The notes below the pieces were generated by a model. The model worked only from the letters and a program-made list of their open reading frames with translations. It was not told where the DNA came from and searched no databases. A DNA stretch of 64,000 bases, from contig NZ_JBGSLK010000025.1 of the NCBI RefSeq assembly GCF_041740695.1, positions 1 through 64,000 on the forward strand, in the 5' to 3' direction. Shown piece by piece: positions 1-8,259 of this stretch (the first letter of the stretch is position 1; every line of letters begins with the position of its first letter). A program made the translations under genes and the position numbers. The stretch comes from Haliscomenobacter sp041740695. Its GTDB lineage: Bacteria; Bacteroidota; Bacteroidia; Chitinophagales; Saprospiraceae.

Positions 1-135
1 ACCCTGGAGGTCTCTATTTTTAGGGAAGGATTGAGCGTCTTGACCAAAAAGTGTTTTTCCCTCCTTGAATTTTTAAGGCATGTCTTTAGCTTGTTAAAAC
101 CGCAAAGGAAGCCTTTTTGTAAAAATGTCCAGTAG
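1..135 (+). other. open frame ending at TAG, immediately ahead of the truncated kinase
   Basis: The frame read by the kinase gene is open from base 1 to a TAG at 133-135, but its 44 codons do not resemble PAS, sensor or any family I recognise. Recognisable PAS-linker sequence (KLKESEERFRTLAD) begins directly after the TAG, at about 145. The join therefore looks like a breakpoint rather than a natural start. It could be the edge of an insertion, a deletion scar or a nonsense mutation. Nothing else is seen in this stretch. Confidence 0.3.
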
Positions 136-195
136 TATGGTTTAAAACTCAAGGAAAGCGAAGAACGTTTCCGCACGCTGGCCGACACTGTACCC

Positions 196-2061
196 ATGCA
201 TATTTTTATTGCAGAGCCAAATGCGGAAGCCTCTATCAGTTACTTTAATAACTACTGGTTAGATTACACAGGGCAAACAATTGAAGAAGCCATGGGTAGA
301 ACATGGGATGACATTATTCATCCCGATGATGTACAGTTAATTATGGATGTTTATGTGTCAGCCTTTGAAAAACGGCAACCCTATACTCTGCCTGCCATAA
401 GGATTAGGCGTTACGATGGAGCGTACCGGTGGTTTCAGATTCATGCTAATCCACGCTATTTGCCCAATGGCGAATTTATGGGCTTTATAGGTGCTGGTTT
501 TGATATTCATGAAACTATACTGGCAATAAATGCTTTAAAAGAAAGTGAATCCCATTTCCGCCATTTGGCCGATCTGATGCCTGCAAAAATCAGCAATGCC
601 AATGCAGTTGGCGATGTTACCTATTTTAATAAACACTGGCTGGACTACTCAGGTTACAGTTTTGAAGAATTAAGAGATTTTGGCTACCAGAAGATTATGC
701 ACCCTGATGAACTGGACGAATTTCAAAAGCGCTTTCAAAAAGCAGCAGAAACCGGTACGGTTTTAGAAATGGAAATGCGATTTATGAATAAAGAAGGTGA
801 CTACCGATGGCACTTGAACCTTGCATCGCCTATAAAAGATGAAAATGGTCAACTTAAGATGTGGGTGGGCAGTACTACCGACATTCATGAGCTATTAGAA
901 GCCAAAAGTAAGGCAGAAACAGCCATAAAGGCGAAGCAGCTATTTTTGTCTAATATGAGCCATGAAATACGGACACCAATGAATGCGGTCATTGGCTTTA
1001 CCAATGTGGTATTAAAAACAGAGTTAAGTGAAAAACAAAAAGAATACATAAATGCCATTAAAGTATCTGGGGATTCCTTGATCCTTTTAATCAATGATAT
1101 ACTTGACATTGCCAAAGTAGATGCAGGAAAGATGACCTTTGAGCAAATTCCATTTGAATTGTCCACTTCCATTGCTGCAACGCTTCATTTATTTGAACCA
1201 AAAATCCAGGAAAAAAACCTGGAATTGATTAAAAATTATGATGCGGCTATTCCTGAAATTTTACTAGGCGACTCGTTGCGTTTGCGTCAAATCATTTTAA
1301 ACCTACTGAGTAATGCCGTAAAGTTTACAGATGAAGGAAAAATAACCGTAAGTGTGCGCATGCTGAAAGAAGGGGCTGACAGTATAGCCATAGAATTTTC
1401 AGTAACAGATACAGGGATCGGGGTTCCTGAAAATAAACTGGGACATATTTTTGACGACTTCCAACAAGCAGCTGACGAAACCTCCAGATTATACGGAGGG
1501 ACAGGCTTGGGACTTTCTATCGTTAAGCAATTTGTAGAGCTACAGGGTGGAACCCTCATTGTAAATAGTAAACCAGGAATAGGGTCAACCTTTGGTTTTG
1601 TTCTGAATTTTAAGAAAGCCATTGTAGAAACAACAGCAATGGCAGAAATAACCGCAACTGATCATAGCGTGGAATTAGCCGAGCGCATTGAAAACATCAA
1701 GGTATTGGTTGCGGAGGACATACTATTGAATCAACTTTTAGTGAAAATAATTTTAAAAGATTTTGGCTTTGATGTAGATATTGCAGACAATGGAAAAATG
1801 GCAATCGAAAAGCTGCAAGAAAACAAGTATGATATTATTCTGATGGATCTGCTAATGCCTGAGCTGAATGGCTTTGAAGCCACGCAGCATATTCGCAGCA
1901 AAATGAATTCTCAAATCCCCATCATTGCCCTTACAGCTGACCTCACAACAGTTGATGTTGAAAAATGCAAAGCTGTTGGAATGAATGATTATATATCCAA
2001 ACCTGTTGACGAAAAATTATTACACAGTAAAATAGTGAAATTAGTAAAAAATAAACAATAA
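196..2061 (+). CDS. PAS-PAS hybrid histidine kinase with receiver domain, 5' end probably lost
   Basis: A signal-transducing hybrid sensor kinase of 621 residues from the first ATG. Two PAS folds occupy about residues 1-115 and 116-235. The HisKA helix carries the phospho-accepting His256 in NMSHEIRTPMN. The ATPase domain shows the N box (LLSNAVKF), G1 (DTGIGV) and G2 (GGTGLGLS) motifs. A C-terminal receiver (about 500-621) has the acidic pair ED, phospho-acceptor Asp551 in LMDLLMPELNG, a conserved Thr and the Lys of SKP. No membrane segment or signal peptide is present. PAS homology continues about 17 codons upstream of this ATG to a TAG at 133, with no in-frame start between, so the protein is either started at Met196 inside a clipped PAS or the gene is a decayed remnant of a longer sensor. 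The SnoaL-like gene follows after 23 bases. The signal sensed is unknown. Confidence 0.85.
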   Translation: MHIFIAEPNAEASISYFNNYWLDYTGQTIEEAMGRTWDDIIHPDDVQLIMDVYVSAFEKRQPYTLPAIRIRRYDGAYRWFQIHANPRYLPNGEFMGFIGAGFDIHETILAINALKESESHFRHLADLMPAKISNANAVGDVTYFNKHWLDYSGYSFEELRDFGYQKIMHPDELDEFQKRFQKAAETGTVLEMEMRFMNKEGDYRWHLNLASPIKDENGQLKMWVGSTTDIHELLEAKSKAETAIKAKQLFLSNMSHEIRTPMNAVIGFTNVVLKTELSEKQKEYINAIKVSGDSLILLINDILDIAKVDAGKMTFEQIPFELSTSIAATLHLFEPKIQEKNLELIKNYDAAIPEILLGDSLRLRQIILNLLSNAVKFTDEGKITVSVRMLKEGADSIAIEFSVTDTGIGVPENKLGHIFDDFQQAADETSRLYGGTGLGLSIVKQFVELQGGTLIVNSKPGIGSTFGFVLNFKKAIVETTAMAEITATDHSVELAERIENIKVLVAEDILLNQLLVKIILKDFGFDVDIADNGKMAIEKLQENKYDIILMDLLMPELNGFEATQHIRSKMNSQIPIIALTADLTTVDVEKCKAVGMNDYISKPVDEKLLHSKIVKLVKNKQ

Positions 2062-2084
2062 TTATCGCCCAATGATCATTCACA

Positions 2085-2519
2085 ATGAGACCAATATTAA
2101 TCGGAATCTTCTCAACAATATCACTCTTAGCTATGGCTCAATCATCAGTTGTTAATGAAGCATTTTTGCAATCATTTGCTGATGCATTTAATGCACATGA
2201 CATCAATGCAATCATGAGCACCATGACCGATGACTGTGTTTTTCAAGCTTCCGCAGGCCCCAACGTTGAGGGTGAAACGTTTCAGGGTCAAGCAGAAGTA
2301 AGGAAAGCGTTTGAAAATGTATTTAAGATTTTTCCTGATGCGCGCTGGTCCAATCCCAGCCACCTGATCATTGGAGACAGAGGAATTTCGGAATGGACAT
2401 TTTCCGGGACAAAATCAGATGGAACAAGGGTTGAAGTAACGGGATGTGATCTCTTTACGTTCAAAAACGGAAAAATCGCGGTTAAGAATTCTTTCAGGAA
2501 AAATCGCATTCCAAAATAA
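2085..2519 (+). CDS. secreted SnoaL/NTF2-like protein
   Basis: 144 residues with an N-terminal signal peptide (about 1-18, cleaved after AMA). The rest matches the SnoaL-like/ester-cyclase subgroup of the NTF2-like cone fold: an opening helix (FLQSFADAFNAHDINAIM), the DDCVFQ strand, the GxGxxAVRKAF-like helix and the DLFTFKNGKI strand. Members of this fold bind small hydrophobic ligands or isomerise and cyclise them. No specific catalytic set can be assigned here, so the substrate is unknown. It starts 23 bases after the kinase and may be co-transcribed. Confidence 0.7.
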   Translation: MRPILIGIFSTISLLAMAQSSVVNEAFLQSFADAFNAHDINAIMSTMTDDCVFQASAGPNVEGETFQGQAEVRKAFENVFKIFPDARWSNPSHLIIGDRGISEWTFSGTKSDGTRVEVTGCDLFTFKNGKIAVKNSFRKNRIPK

Positions 2520-2596
2520 TCCCAGTTGACCAGCTCAAGCCTGTCTAGTTCAAGGTAACTTCAAACTTAAATTAAATACAGAAACCTACTCAACAG

Positions 2597-3472
2597 ATGA
2601 AATTCCTTACACTTTCAATTTTACCGGTATGTTGCTGTTTGTTCTCGTTGACAGCAGCTGCTCAATTGATCAGTGATTCGATTGAGGTTGAAAAGCATTT
2701 CCGCCGTTTTCATTTCAACCGACCAGAAAACAACAAAAAGAACAAGAGACTCATTTTTGTGCTACACGGCTCAGGAGGAAATGGGAAACAAATGATGGCC
2801 GGTGCAAGCAAATTGGATAAATTGTCCAGCAGCGAAAATTTGATTGTTGTTTATCCCGATGGATACAAGCGGTACTGGAACGAGTGCCGGAAAAGCGCCA
2901 CTACTCCTCCAAACTTGGAGAACATCAATGAGGAAGCCTTTTTTGAGGCGATGATCCAATACTTCAAAAAGCAGTACCGGATCAATACAAAAAATGTGTT
3001 TGTGGTGGGCACCAGTGGCGGTGGCCATATGGCCTACAAATTGGCCATGACCTTGCCTGAAAAAATAAAGGCCATCACTGCCATTGTAGCCAGTTTGCCC
3101 GACCCTAGCAATTTTGACTGTATTGATAAAAAAGTAGCCAAACCCGTGATGATTGTCAATGGGACCGCAGACCCCTTGAATCGTTGGGAAGGTGGAGAAA
3201 TCATCCTCGGCAATGGGGTCACTATGGGTTTGATCCGCTCTACGGAAAGTAGCTTTCAATATTGGTCCGATTTGGCAGGGTATACCGGTCAACCCATGAA
3301 AACGACTTTACCTAATACTGATCCCAAGGATGGTAAAACCATTGAGCGTTATCAGTTCAAGGCAAAAGGGAAACCGGAAGTGACTTTGCTGAAAGTGATT
3401 GGGGGGAAGCATGATTATCCGGGGGATATTGATGTGCATGTGGAGGCTTGGGAGTTTTTTAAGCGGCAGTAG
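2597..3472 (+). CDS. secreted alpha/beta-hydrolase, CE1/PHB-depolymerase (feruloyl esterase-like) type
   Basis: 291 residues with a signal peptide (about 1-23). The fold is that of the LpqC/PHB depolymerase esterase family. The oxyanion strand is FVLHGSGGNG, the nucleophile is Ser140 in GTSGGG, the acid is the Asp of NGTADPLN and the base is the His of GGKHDYPG near the C-terminus. Relatives hydrolyse feruloyl or acetyl esters on plant polysaccharides or short polyesters. The export signal places it in the periplasm or outside. The 77-base gap to the preceding gene shows no terminator. Substrate assignment is inference. Confidence 0.8.
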   Translation: MKFLTLSILPVCCCLFSLTAAAQLISDSIEVEKHFRRFHFNRPENNKKNKRLIFVLHGSGGNGKQMMAGASKLDKLSSSENLIVVYPDGYKRYWNECRKSATTPPNLENINEEAFFEAMIQYFKKQYRINTKNVFVVGTSGGGHMAYKLAMTLPEKIKAITAIVASLPDPSNFDCIDKKVAKPVMIVNGTADPLNRWEGGEIILGNGVTMGLIRSTESSFQYWSDLAGYTGQPMKTTLPNTDPKDGKTIERYQFKAKGKPEVTLLKVIGGKHDYPGDIDVHVEAWEFFKRQ

Positions 3473-3567
3473 GTTTTTTGGGATCAGGTCAAAGGCCATG
3501 TTGACGATTCAAAAATTCAATAAGTAAGTGGCTTGCAATCTTAACACAATGAGTCTATATTTGTTAG

Positions 3568-3624
3568 CACTAGTGTCCGGTTCTAATCAAAAGATATTCA
3601 ATTGGTTAGAACCGGACACTAGTG
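3568..3624. repeat. 23-bp near-perfect inverted repeat, possible IS-end or MITE remnant
   Basis: Arms 3568-3590 and 3602-3624 are reverse complements with one mismatch, separated by 11 bases. Each arm ends outward in the self-palindromic octamer CACTAGTG and contains GTGTCCGGTTCTAA, reminiscent of transposase-bound ends. There is no T-run on either side, so an ordinary terminator is unlikely. It sits in the 312-base space between the converging esterase (+) and saccharopine dehydrogenase (-) genes. The remainder of 3473-3784 is AT-rich and shows no ORF. Confidence 0.75.
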
Positions 3625-3784
3625 ATTAGTTTGCTTACAATGAAAACAAAATCGTTTTTAATTCTAAATTATTGATAATAAAATAATAATAAACTCTTGG
3701 AAAATAAAAAGTAGTCAAGACTGGATCTATGTTTTCCATCCAAAGGTTAAATGCCAGCCATTAGATCAAGTCTCAACCACCCCC

Positions 3785-5122
3785 CTACAACTTCCGATCA
3801 ATCTCCTTAAACACAATCCCATACTCCTCCAACTCACTCAACACCGGCTCGTACACCTCCTTCATCACCGGAATTTGTACCCCGCGTGACTTGATTTTCC
3901 CTTCCACCACCAGTTTCACAAAAATGGCCATCGGTAAACCTACGGTTTGGGCCATCGCGGTTTCGTCAGCATTTACCCCTTTTTGGGACATGGTAGAAGT
4001 GCGGATGCGTTTTTCGCCTTTTTTCTCGTATTCGAATTCATGGTGCATCACGACCATGTCTTTGTCGGTCGGTTTGAGCTTCCATTTATCCCGCAGCAAG
4101 TGCTCCAGAATTAGTGCTGGCGTCGCATTGGGCAGTTTGATTTTTTTCTTGCTGAAGACTCCCAACCATTCCAGTTTTTTCATGATCGGTGAATTGACGT
4201 CTTCTTCATTCAACATCTGGGCAATCCGCTCTTTGACCGATCCACCGATGTGTTGATCCACGTAGGCATCCATCAATTCGTGGTAAGAGATTTCGCCAGA
4301 ATGCAAAATTGGGAAGTCAGCATCCGTCAAGCCAATCTGAATCAGCGCATCCCAGGCTTCGCAAAATCCGGGATAACGCAAGGTGCCCCTTAAAATATTG
4401 GGAATATCACCCAGGCCGTAAGCTTCGCGGTACAAGAGGGAATCGCGGTTGGCGTAAGCCTCCATTTTACCCACTTCGGGAATATCGATGGTGCGGCATT
4501 CCTTGTACAAGCGGTGGTAAGGCTGGTAGCGCAAGCGGCCATTTTCCAGGTATTGGGCAGTGCCTTGGCCCGCTAATACCACGTTCCGCGGATTCCAGGT
4601 GATTTTGTAATGCCAGGGATTGTCGTCACTTTCGGGTGCAATCAATCCACCAGTATAGGAGCGGAAAGCAGTGACTTTGCCGCCACTTTCTTTGATCTCA
4701 TCGATGACCTTCATGGCGGACATGTGGTCGATTCCGGGATCCAGGCCCATTTCACCCATAAAAATCAGCTCCCGATCGCGGGCTTCATCCCCCAGGCGGT
4801 ACATTTCCTGCGACACGTAAGAAGCAGTGATCAGGTGCTTTTTTAGCTTTACACAGTCGTGTGCTACTTCGAGGTGCAAGTGTGCGGGCAGTATAGATAC
4901 GACCACATCGGCGCGGCTAATCAGTTCACGGCGGTCATTGACCTTCAGTACGTCCAACCATACCGCGCGGCCATTGGGGTGGTTTTTTACTTTTTTTTCG
5001 GCGTTTTCTAGTTGGGCATCCGCAACAGTAACGAACCAAGACCGCACTGCGGCTTGTTCTAATACATATTTGATCAGTGAACTGGAAGAAAGTCCGGCTC
5101 CGATGATCAGAATGTTGTTCAT
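3785..5122 (-). CDS. saccharopine dehydrogenase (reductase-type) family protein
   Basis: 445 residues, soluble. The N-terminal Rossmann fold begins with NNILIIGAGLSSSSL, followed by the ADVVVSILPAHLH strand and loop and the conserved EMGLDPGIDHMSAM segment typical of LYS9-like NADP-dependent saccharopine reductases. The C-terminal half carries the family's second domain (WNPRNVVLAGQGTAQYL, AYANRDSLLY). The family links glutamate with aminoadipate semialdehyde in lysine metabolism, or lyses saccharopine in degradation. The direction cannot be read from sequence. It is divergent from the cytidine deaminase gene with only 37 bases between the two starts, so the promoters must overlap. Confidence 0.88.
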   Translation of the reverse strand: MNNILIIGAGLSSSSLIKYVLEQAAVRSWFVTVADAQLENAEKKVKNHPNGRAVWLDVLKVNDRRELISRADVVVSILPAHLHLEVAHDCVKLKKHLITASYVSQEMYRLGDEARDRELIFMGEMGLDPGIDHMSAMKVIDEIKESGGKVTAFRSYTGGLIAPESDDNPWHYKITWNPRNVVLAGQGTAQYLENGRLRYQPYHRLYKECRTIDIPEVGKMEAYANRDSLLYREAYGLGDIPNILRGTLRYPGFCEAWDALIQIGLTDADFPILHSGEISYHELMDAYVDQHIGGSVKERIAQMLNEEDVNSPIMKKLEWLGVFSKKKIKLPNATPALILEHLLRDKWKLKPTDKDMVVMHHEFEYEKKGEKRIRTSTMSQKGVNADETAMAQTVGLPMAIFVKLVVEGKIKSRGVQIPVMKEVYEPVLSELEEYGIVFKEIDRKL

Positions 5123-5159
5123 ATGGTATATTTTTGAACTAAGTAAACCAATTGCGCTG

Positions 5160-5633
5160 ATGGTAGAGTTGAAATTACAAGTGGACTATCGTTGTTATGC
5201 ATCAACGACAGAACTTCCACCAGAGTATCAAGAGTTGTTGGACTGTGCAAAAAAAGCGTTGGGCCTATCTTATTCGCCGTATTCTTCATTCAAAGTGGGT
5301 GCTGCCATTTTGCTGGAGGATGGAACCCTGGTACCGGGTGCCAACCAGGAAAATGCGTCCTACCCGCTTTGTTTGTGCGCCGAACGAAATGCCTTAGCCG
5401 TGGCAAATATACAGTATCCTTCCCAAAAAATGGTAGCAATGGCCGTAGTTGCTGCAAAAGAAGACATTTTTGTTTCACCTTGTGGGGCTTGCCGGCAGGT
5501 GATTTGGGAAAATGAACAGCGGAATGAGGGGGTTATCACCATGCTTATTCAGGGGCCACAGGGAAAGGTATATGGTTTTAAGTCGATTGGGGATTTGTTG
5601 CCGTTTGGGTTTAGTGGGACTGATTTGGGGTGA
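5160..5633 (+). CDS. cdd: cytidine deaminase
   Basis: 157 residues from the ATG at 5160, the length of homotetrameric bacterial cytidine deaminases. Zinc ligands are Cys73 in CAERNA (Glu75 is the proton shuttle) and Cys108/Cys111 in PCGACRQ. It deaminates cytidine and deoxycytidine to uridine in pyrimidine salvage. The reading frame is open upstream to 4827, but that extension runs antisense through the saccharopine dehydrogenase gene and has no family homology, so this start is preferred. A Rho-independent terminator follows directly. Confidence 0.92.
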   Translation: MVELKLQVDYRCYASTTELPPEYQELLDCAKKALGLSYSPYSSFKVGAAILLEDGTLVPGANQENASYPLCLCAERNALAVANIQYPSQKMVAMAVVAAKEDIFVSPCGACRQVIWENEQRNEGVITMLIQGPQGKVYGFKSIGDLLPFGFSGTDLG

Positions 5634-5670
5634 AGAAAGAATGGTAAAAATTTAGAGTTATGGAAGGGAA

Positions 5671-5692
5671 CCCTGCTTCGCAGGGGTTTTTT
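5671..5692 (+). terminator. Rho-independent terminator of cytidine deaminase
   Basis: Stem CCCTGC/GCAGGG with a TTC loop, followed by GTTTTTTCTTTTT. It begins 38 bases after the cytidine deaminase stop. Confidence 0.85.
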
Positions 5693-5696
5693 CTTT

Positions 5697-5743
5697 TTCA
5701 CCACCTTAGACACCTTAGTTCACCTTAGGGGTCACCTTAGAAA
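5697..5743. repeat. fragment of the CACCTAAG-type repeat
   Basis: Four iterations of CACCTTAG (TTCACCACCTTAG, ACACCTTAG, TTCACCTTAG, GTCACCTTAG). The same words build the long palindromes at 47134-47249 and 50053-50168; here only one degenerate arm is present. Confidence 0.6.
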
Positions 5744-5790
5744 TTTAGGCAATACGTTTGGTATTAGAGAGATAAAACATTATTAGACTT

Positions 5791-5910
5791 TAGGTAAATT
5801 GATAATCAATAAGTTAATCAAACTAAAGGTCACCGACCAGCGGCAGAGCCGCCAAAACGGCTGTAGAATTTAGACCAAGTAGGACGGTTAAGGTGCATAG
5901 CACCGGAACA
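5791..5910. repeat. left half of composite hairpin repeat (copy 1)
   Basis: Contains, in order, the AT-rich outer arm (AGGTAAATTGATAATCAATAAG), the GC-rich word CGACCAGCGGCAGAGCCGCC, CTGTAG and the inner word TTAAGGTGCATAGCACCGGAAC. The matching right-hand arms found in copies 2 and 3 are missing, so this is a solo left half ahead of the arsR operator. The remainder of 5634-6002 holds only the terminator, the repeat fragment and the arsR operator. Confidence 0.75.
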
Positions 5911-5963
5911 GTTACATTAAGTCTGGGTTAAGTTTTAAGTGGCTGTATGAAAGTAGAATTTTT

Positions 5964-5990
5964 AATTCGTATGTTTACGACATACAAATT
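5964..5990. promoter_or_regulatory. probable ArsR operator
   Basis: Inverted repeat AATTCGTATG - 7 bases - CATACAAATT (5964-5973 and 5981-5990, one mismatch), 13 bases ahead of the arsR start. The half-site overlaps TATGTTTA, which resembles a Bacteroidota -7 box, so a bound repressor would block polymerase. Location and symmetry are those of ArsR/SmtB operators. Confidence 0.65.
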
Positions 5991-6002
5991 AAATCTGCGC
6001 AA

Positions 6003-6332
6003 ATGCACGCCAAAACTGCTGAATTTCCCCCGGAATTACAGGAATTAGCCCAAGCGGCCAAACTCCTCTCCCACCCTGCCCGGATTGCGATCATCAAGTT
6101 GTTGGCGGCCCAGAAAAGTTGCATTTCCGGTGACATTGCCAATGAATTGCCCCTAAGTCGTGCCACCGTGTGCCAGCATTTGCAAGAGTTAAAAAATGCG
6201 GGGCTGATCAAGGGAGAAATCAGTGGTTTGAATGTGAATTATTGTTTGAATACGGAGCAATGGCGAGTGGTCAAAGCCCAATTTGAAGCCTTGTTTGCCC
6301 TAACCATTCACGATTTCCCTTGTAATTGTTAA
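6003..6332 (+). CDS. arsR: ArsR-family arsenic-responsive repressor
   Basis: 109 residues, a single winged-helix domain. The recognition region reads SGDIANELPLSRATVCQHLQ, followed by the wing (GLIKGEISGLNVNYCLN). The classic metal motif ELCVCDL is absent; candidate As(III) ligands are Cys40, Cys57 and the C-terminal CNC (Cys107/109), as in ArsR variants that place their thiols elsewhere. It is the first gene of the arsR-arsC-acr3 operon and probably represses it through the site at 5964-5990. The gap to arsC is 19 bases. Confidence 0.88.
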   Translation: MHAKTAEFPPELQELAQAAKLLSHPARIAIIKLLAAQKSCISGDIANELPLSRATVCQHLQELKNAGLIKGEISGLNVNYCLNTEQWRVVKAQFEALFALTIHDFPCNC

Positions 6333-6351
6333 TCTTTTTATACCCACCAAA

Positions 6352-6777
6352 ATGAATCACAAAAACGTCCTTGTCCTCTGCACTGGCAACTCTTGCCGCA
6401 GCCAGATTGCCCACGGTTATTTGGAACATTTCACCGATCCGAGCAAAGTAAAAGTGTACAGCGCTGGAGTGGAAACCCACGGGGTTAACCCACGCGCCAT
6501 TGCCACTATGCAGGAAGATGGCATCGACATCAGCCAGCATACTTCCAACAATGTCAACGAATACCTGGATGTAGATTTCGATTACGTGATCACGGTATGC
6601 GACAATGCCAACGAACGTTGCCCCATTTTTCCGGGCAAAGCACAGCAATTTCACCACAATTTTCCCGATCCGGCCAAGGCAAGTGGAACGGAAGAGGAAA
6701 TCATGCAGCAGTTTCGGGAAGTGCGGGAGGTGATTAAGGGGTATTTTGGGGATTTTGCTAAAGAGTACCTTCAATAG
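6352..6777 (+). CDS. arsC: arsenate reductase, low-molecular-weight phosphatase fold
   Basis: 141 residues. The phosphatase-type P-loop CTGNSCR gives catalytic Cys10 and Arg16; Cys83 and Cys90 in CDNANERCP form the redox relay seen in thioredoxin-coupled ArsC. DFAKEYLQ closes the fold. It reduces As(V) to As(III) in the cytoplasm for export by the Acr3 pump encoded downstream. A 281-base gap occupied by a repeat element separates it from acr3. Confidence 0.9.
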   Translation: MNHKNVLVLCTGNSCRSQIAHGYLEHFTDPSKVKVYSAGVETHGVNPRAIATMQEDGIDISQHTSNNVNEYLDVDFDYVITVCDNANERCPIFPGKAQQFHHNFPDPAKASGTEEEIMQQFREVREVIKGYFGDFAKEYLQ

Positions 6778-6782
6778 ACTTG

Positions 6783-7021
6783 AGGTGGATTGATTGTCAA
6801 TAAACTAAGCACTCATAGGCTTAACGACCAGCGGCAGAGCCGCTAAACGTCTGTAGCCTGAAGTGCCGAATTCTGAGATAAAGGTGCAGAGCACCGCAAC
6901 AAAGAAGCAGGAGTTACGGTGCTCTGCACCTTTAATCAGGTATTGTGCATTAAATCTACAGACGTTTTGGCGGCGCTGCCGCTAGTCGTTGCTTAATAAT
7001 TCCCTGATAATCAATTCGCCT
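6783..7021. repeat. composite nested hairpin repeat (copy 2, complete)
   Basis: Two nested inverted repeats. The outer arms start as AGGTGGATTGATTGTCAA... and close with ...GATAATCAATTCGCCT. The next layer pairs CGACCAGCGGCAGAGCCGC / CTACAGACGT with CTACAGACGTTTTGGCGGCGCTGCCGCTAGTCG. The inner hairpin pairs AAAGGTGCAGAGCACCGCAAC with GTTACGGTGCTCTGCACCTTT. It fills the space between arsC and acr3, so the operon transcript must read through it. See copies at 5791 and 38356. Confidence 0.85.
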
Positions 7022-7058
7022 GAAATCTAATTCTTCAACAATATTTCAACCTAAAAAC

Positions 7059-8126
7059 ATGTCTGCCAACGACTGTGCGCCAGCGCACGAACGCAAAAAA
7101 TTAAGCTTCCTCGACCAATACCTCACCCTCTGGATTTTCCTCGCGATGGGCATCGGTGTAGGCATCGGCTACTTTTTTCCCTCTTCCTCCAATTTCATCA
7201 ACTCCTTTTCGTCCGGCACCACCAATATCCCGCTGGCCATTGGCCTGATCCTGATGATGTACCCGCCGCTGGCCAAGGTACGTTACGAAAAAATGGGGGA
7301 AGTATTCCGCAATACTAGAATTCTGACCGCCTCCCTACTCCTGAACTGGGTGATTGGACCCATCTTGATGTTCCTGCTGGCCATTACCTTTTTGCGCGAC
7401 CACCCTGATTACATGATTGGTTTGATCCTGATCGGTTTGGCGCGTTGCATCGCGATGGTGATTGTGTGGAACGAATTGGCCGAAGGCAACCGCGAGTACG
7501 CCGCGGGTTTGGTGGCCTTGAACAGCATTTTTCAAGTGCTTTTGTACAGTGTGTATGCCTATTTTTTCATCACCATTTTGCCACCGATTTTTGGCATGAA
7601 GGGTTTGGATGTCAACATCACCATCGCCCAAATTGCCGAAAGTGTGGCCATTTACCTGGGCATTCCTTTCCTTGCCGGGATCATCAGTCGTTATGCACTG
7701 ATCAAAATCAAAGGGGAAGAATGGTTCCAAAACAAATTTATACCCTTCATTTCTCCCATTACCTTGATCGCGCTGTTGTTCACCATCGTGGTGATGTTCA
7801 GCCTCAAAGGGGAACTGATTGTACAAATTCCGCTGGATGTATTGCGCATTGCGCTGCCGCTGGTAATTTACTTTGCGATCATGTTCCTGGTGAGTTTCTT
7901 CATCGGCAAAGCCTTTGGCGCTGATTATGCTCAAAACGCATCGATTGCGTTTACTGCGGCGGGCAACAACTTTGAGTTGGCCATCGCGGTGGCGATTGGG
8001 GTGTTTGGCATCAACAGTGGACAAGCTTTTGTCGGGGTGATTGGACCATTGGTGGAAGTGCCTGCGTTGATTGCGTTGGTGAATGTGGCGTTTTGGCTTA
8101 GAAAAAGATATTACCTTCCAACATAG
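7059..8126 (+). CDS. acr3: arsenite efflux permease of the ACR3 family
   Basis: 355 residues, about ten membrane helices. The family-defining cysteine is Cys130 in GLARCIAMV, and the WNELAEGN and AAGNNFELAIAVAI segments match ACR3 (BASS superfamily) antiporters. It exports As(III) produced by ArsC using the proton gradient. A close copy of its final 25 codons recurs at 25044-25130 behind the glucan locus. The gene converges on the glucan-locus regulator with 133 bases between. Confidence 0.92.
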   Translation: MSANDCAPAHERKKLSFLDQYLTLWIFLAMGIGVGIGYFFPSSSNFINSFSSGTTNIPLAIGLILMMYPPLAKVRYEKMGEVFRNTRILTASLLLNWVIGPILMFLLAITFLRDHPDYMIGLILIGLARCIAMVIVWNELAEGNREYAAGLVALNSIFQVLLYSVYAYFFITILPPIFGMKGLDVNITIAQIAESVAIYLGIPFLAGIISRYALIKIKGEEWFQNKFIPFISPITLIALLFTIVVMFSLKGELIVQIPLDVLRIALPLVIYFAIMFLVSFFIGKAFGADYAQNASIAFTAAGNNFELAIAVAIGVFGINSGQAFVGVIGPLVEVPALIALVNVAFWLRKRYYLPT

Positions 8127-8156
8127 GGCCTTTATCTTACTTTGGATGTAATGCCT

Positions 8157-8226
8157 CGTCAACGTCTCACCTTTGTGTCCTTTGTACTGCCTTTCTGTCC
8201 TTTGTGCTAAAAAAAATGTCGCTTTA
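8157..8226. repeat. right half of the TTTGTGTCC-type repeat
   Basis: CGTCAACGTCT followed by CTTTGTGTCCTTTGT, CTGCCTTT, GTCCTTTGTG and ...AATGTCGCTTTA. The same order of words occurs at 48781-48845, where a complementary left arm is also present. Here it lies between the convergent acr3 and regulator stops. Confidence 0.7.
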
Positions 8227-8259
8227 ATGTTTTCTGAAAAATTCGGGATGATTCGTGTT

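Noticed and set aside
3556..3563. TATATTTG as a promoter
   Set aside because: It matches the -7 consensus but has no -33 partner and no gene downstream on that strand; noted only in the inverted-repeat finding.
4827..5159. N-terminal extension of the cytidine deaminase frame
   Set aside because: It runs antisense through the saccharopine dehydrogenase gene and has no cytidine deaminase homology; the enzyme is complete from 5160.
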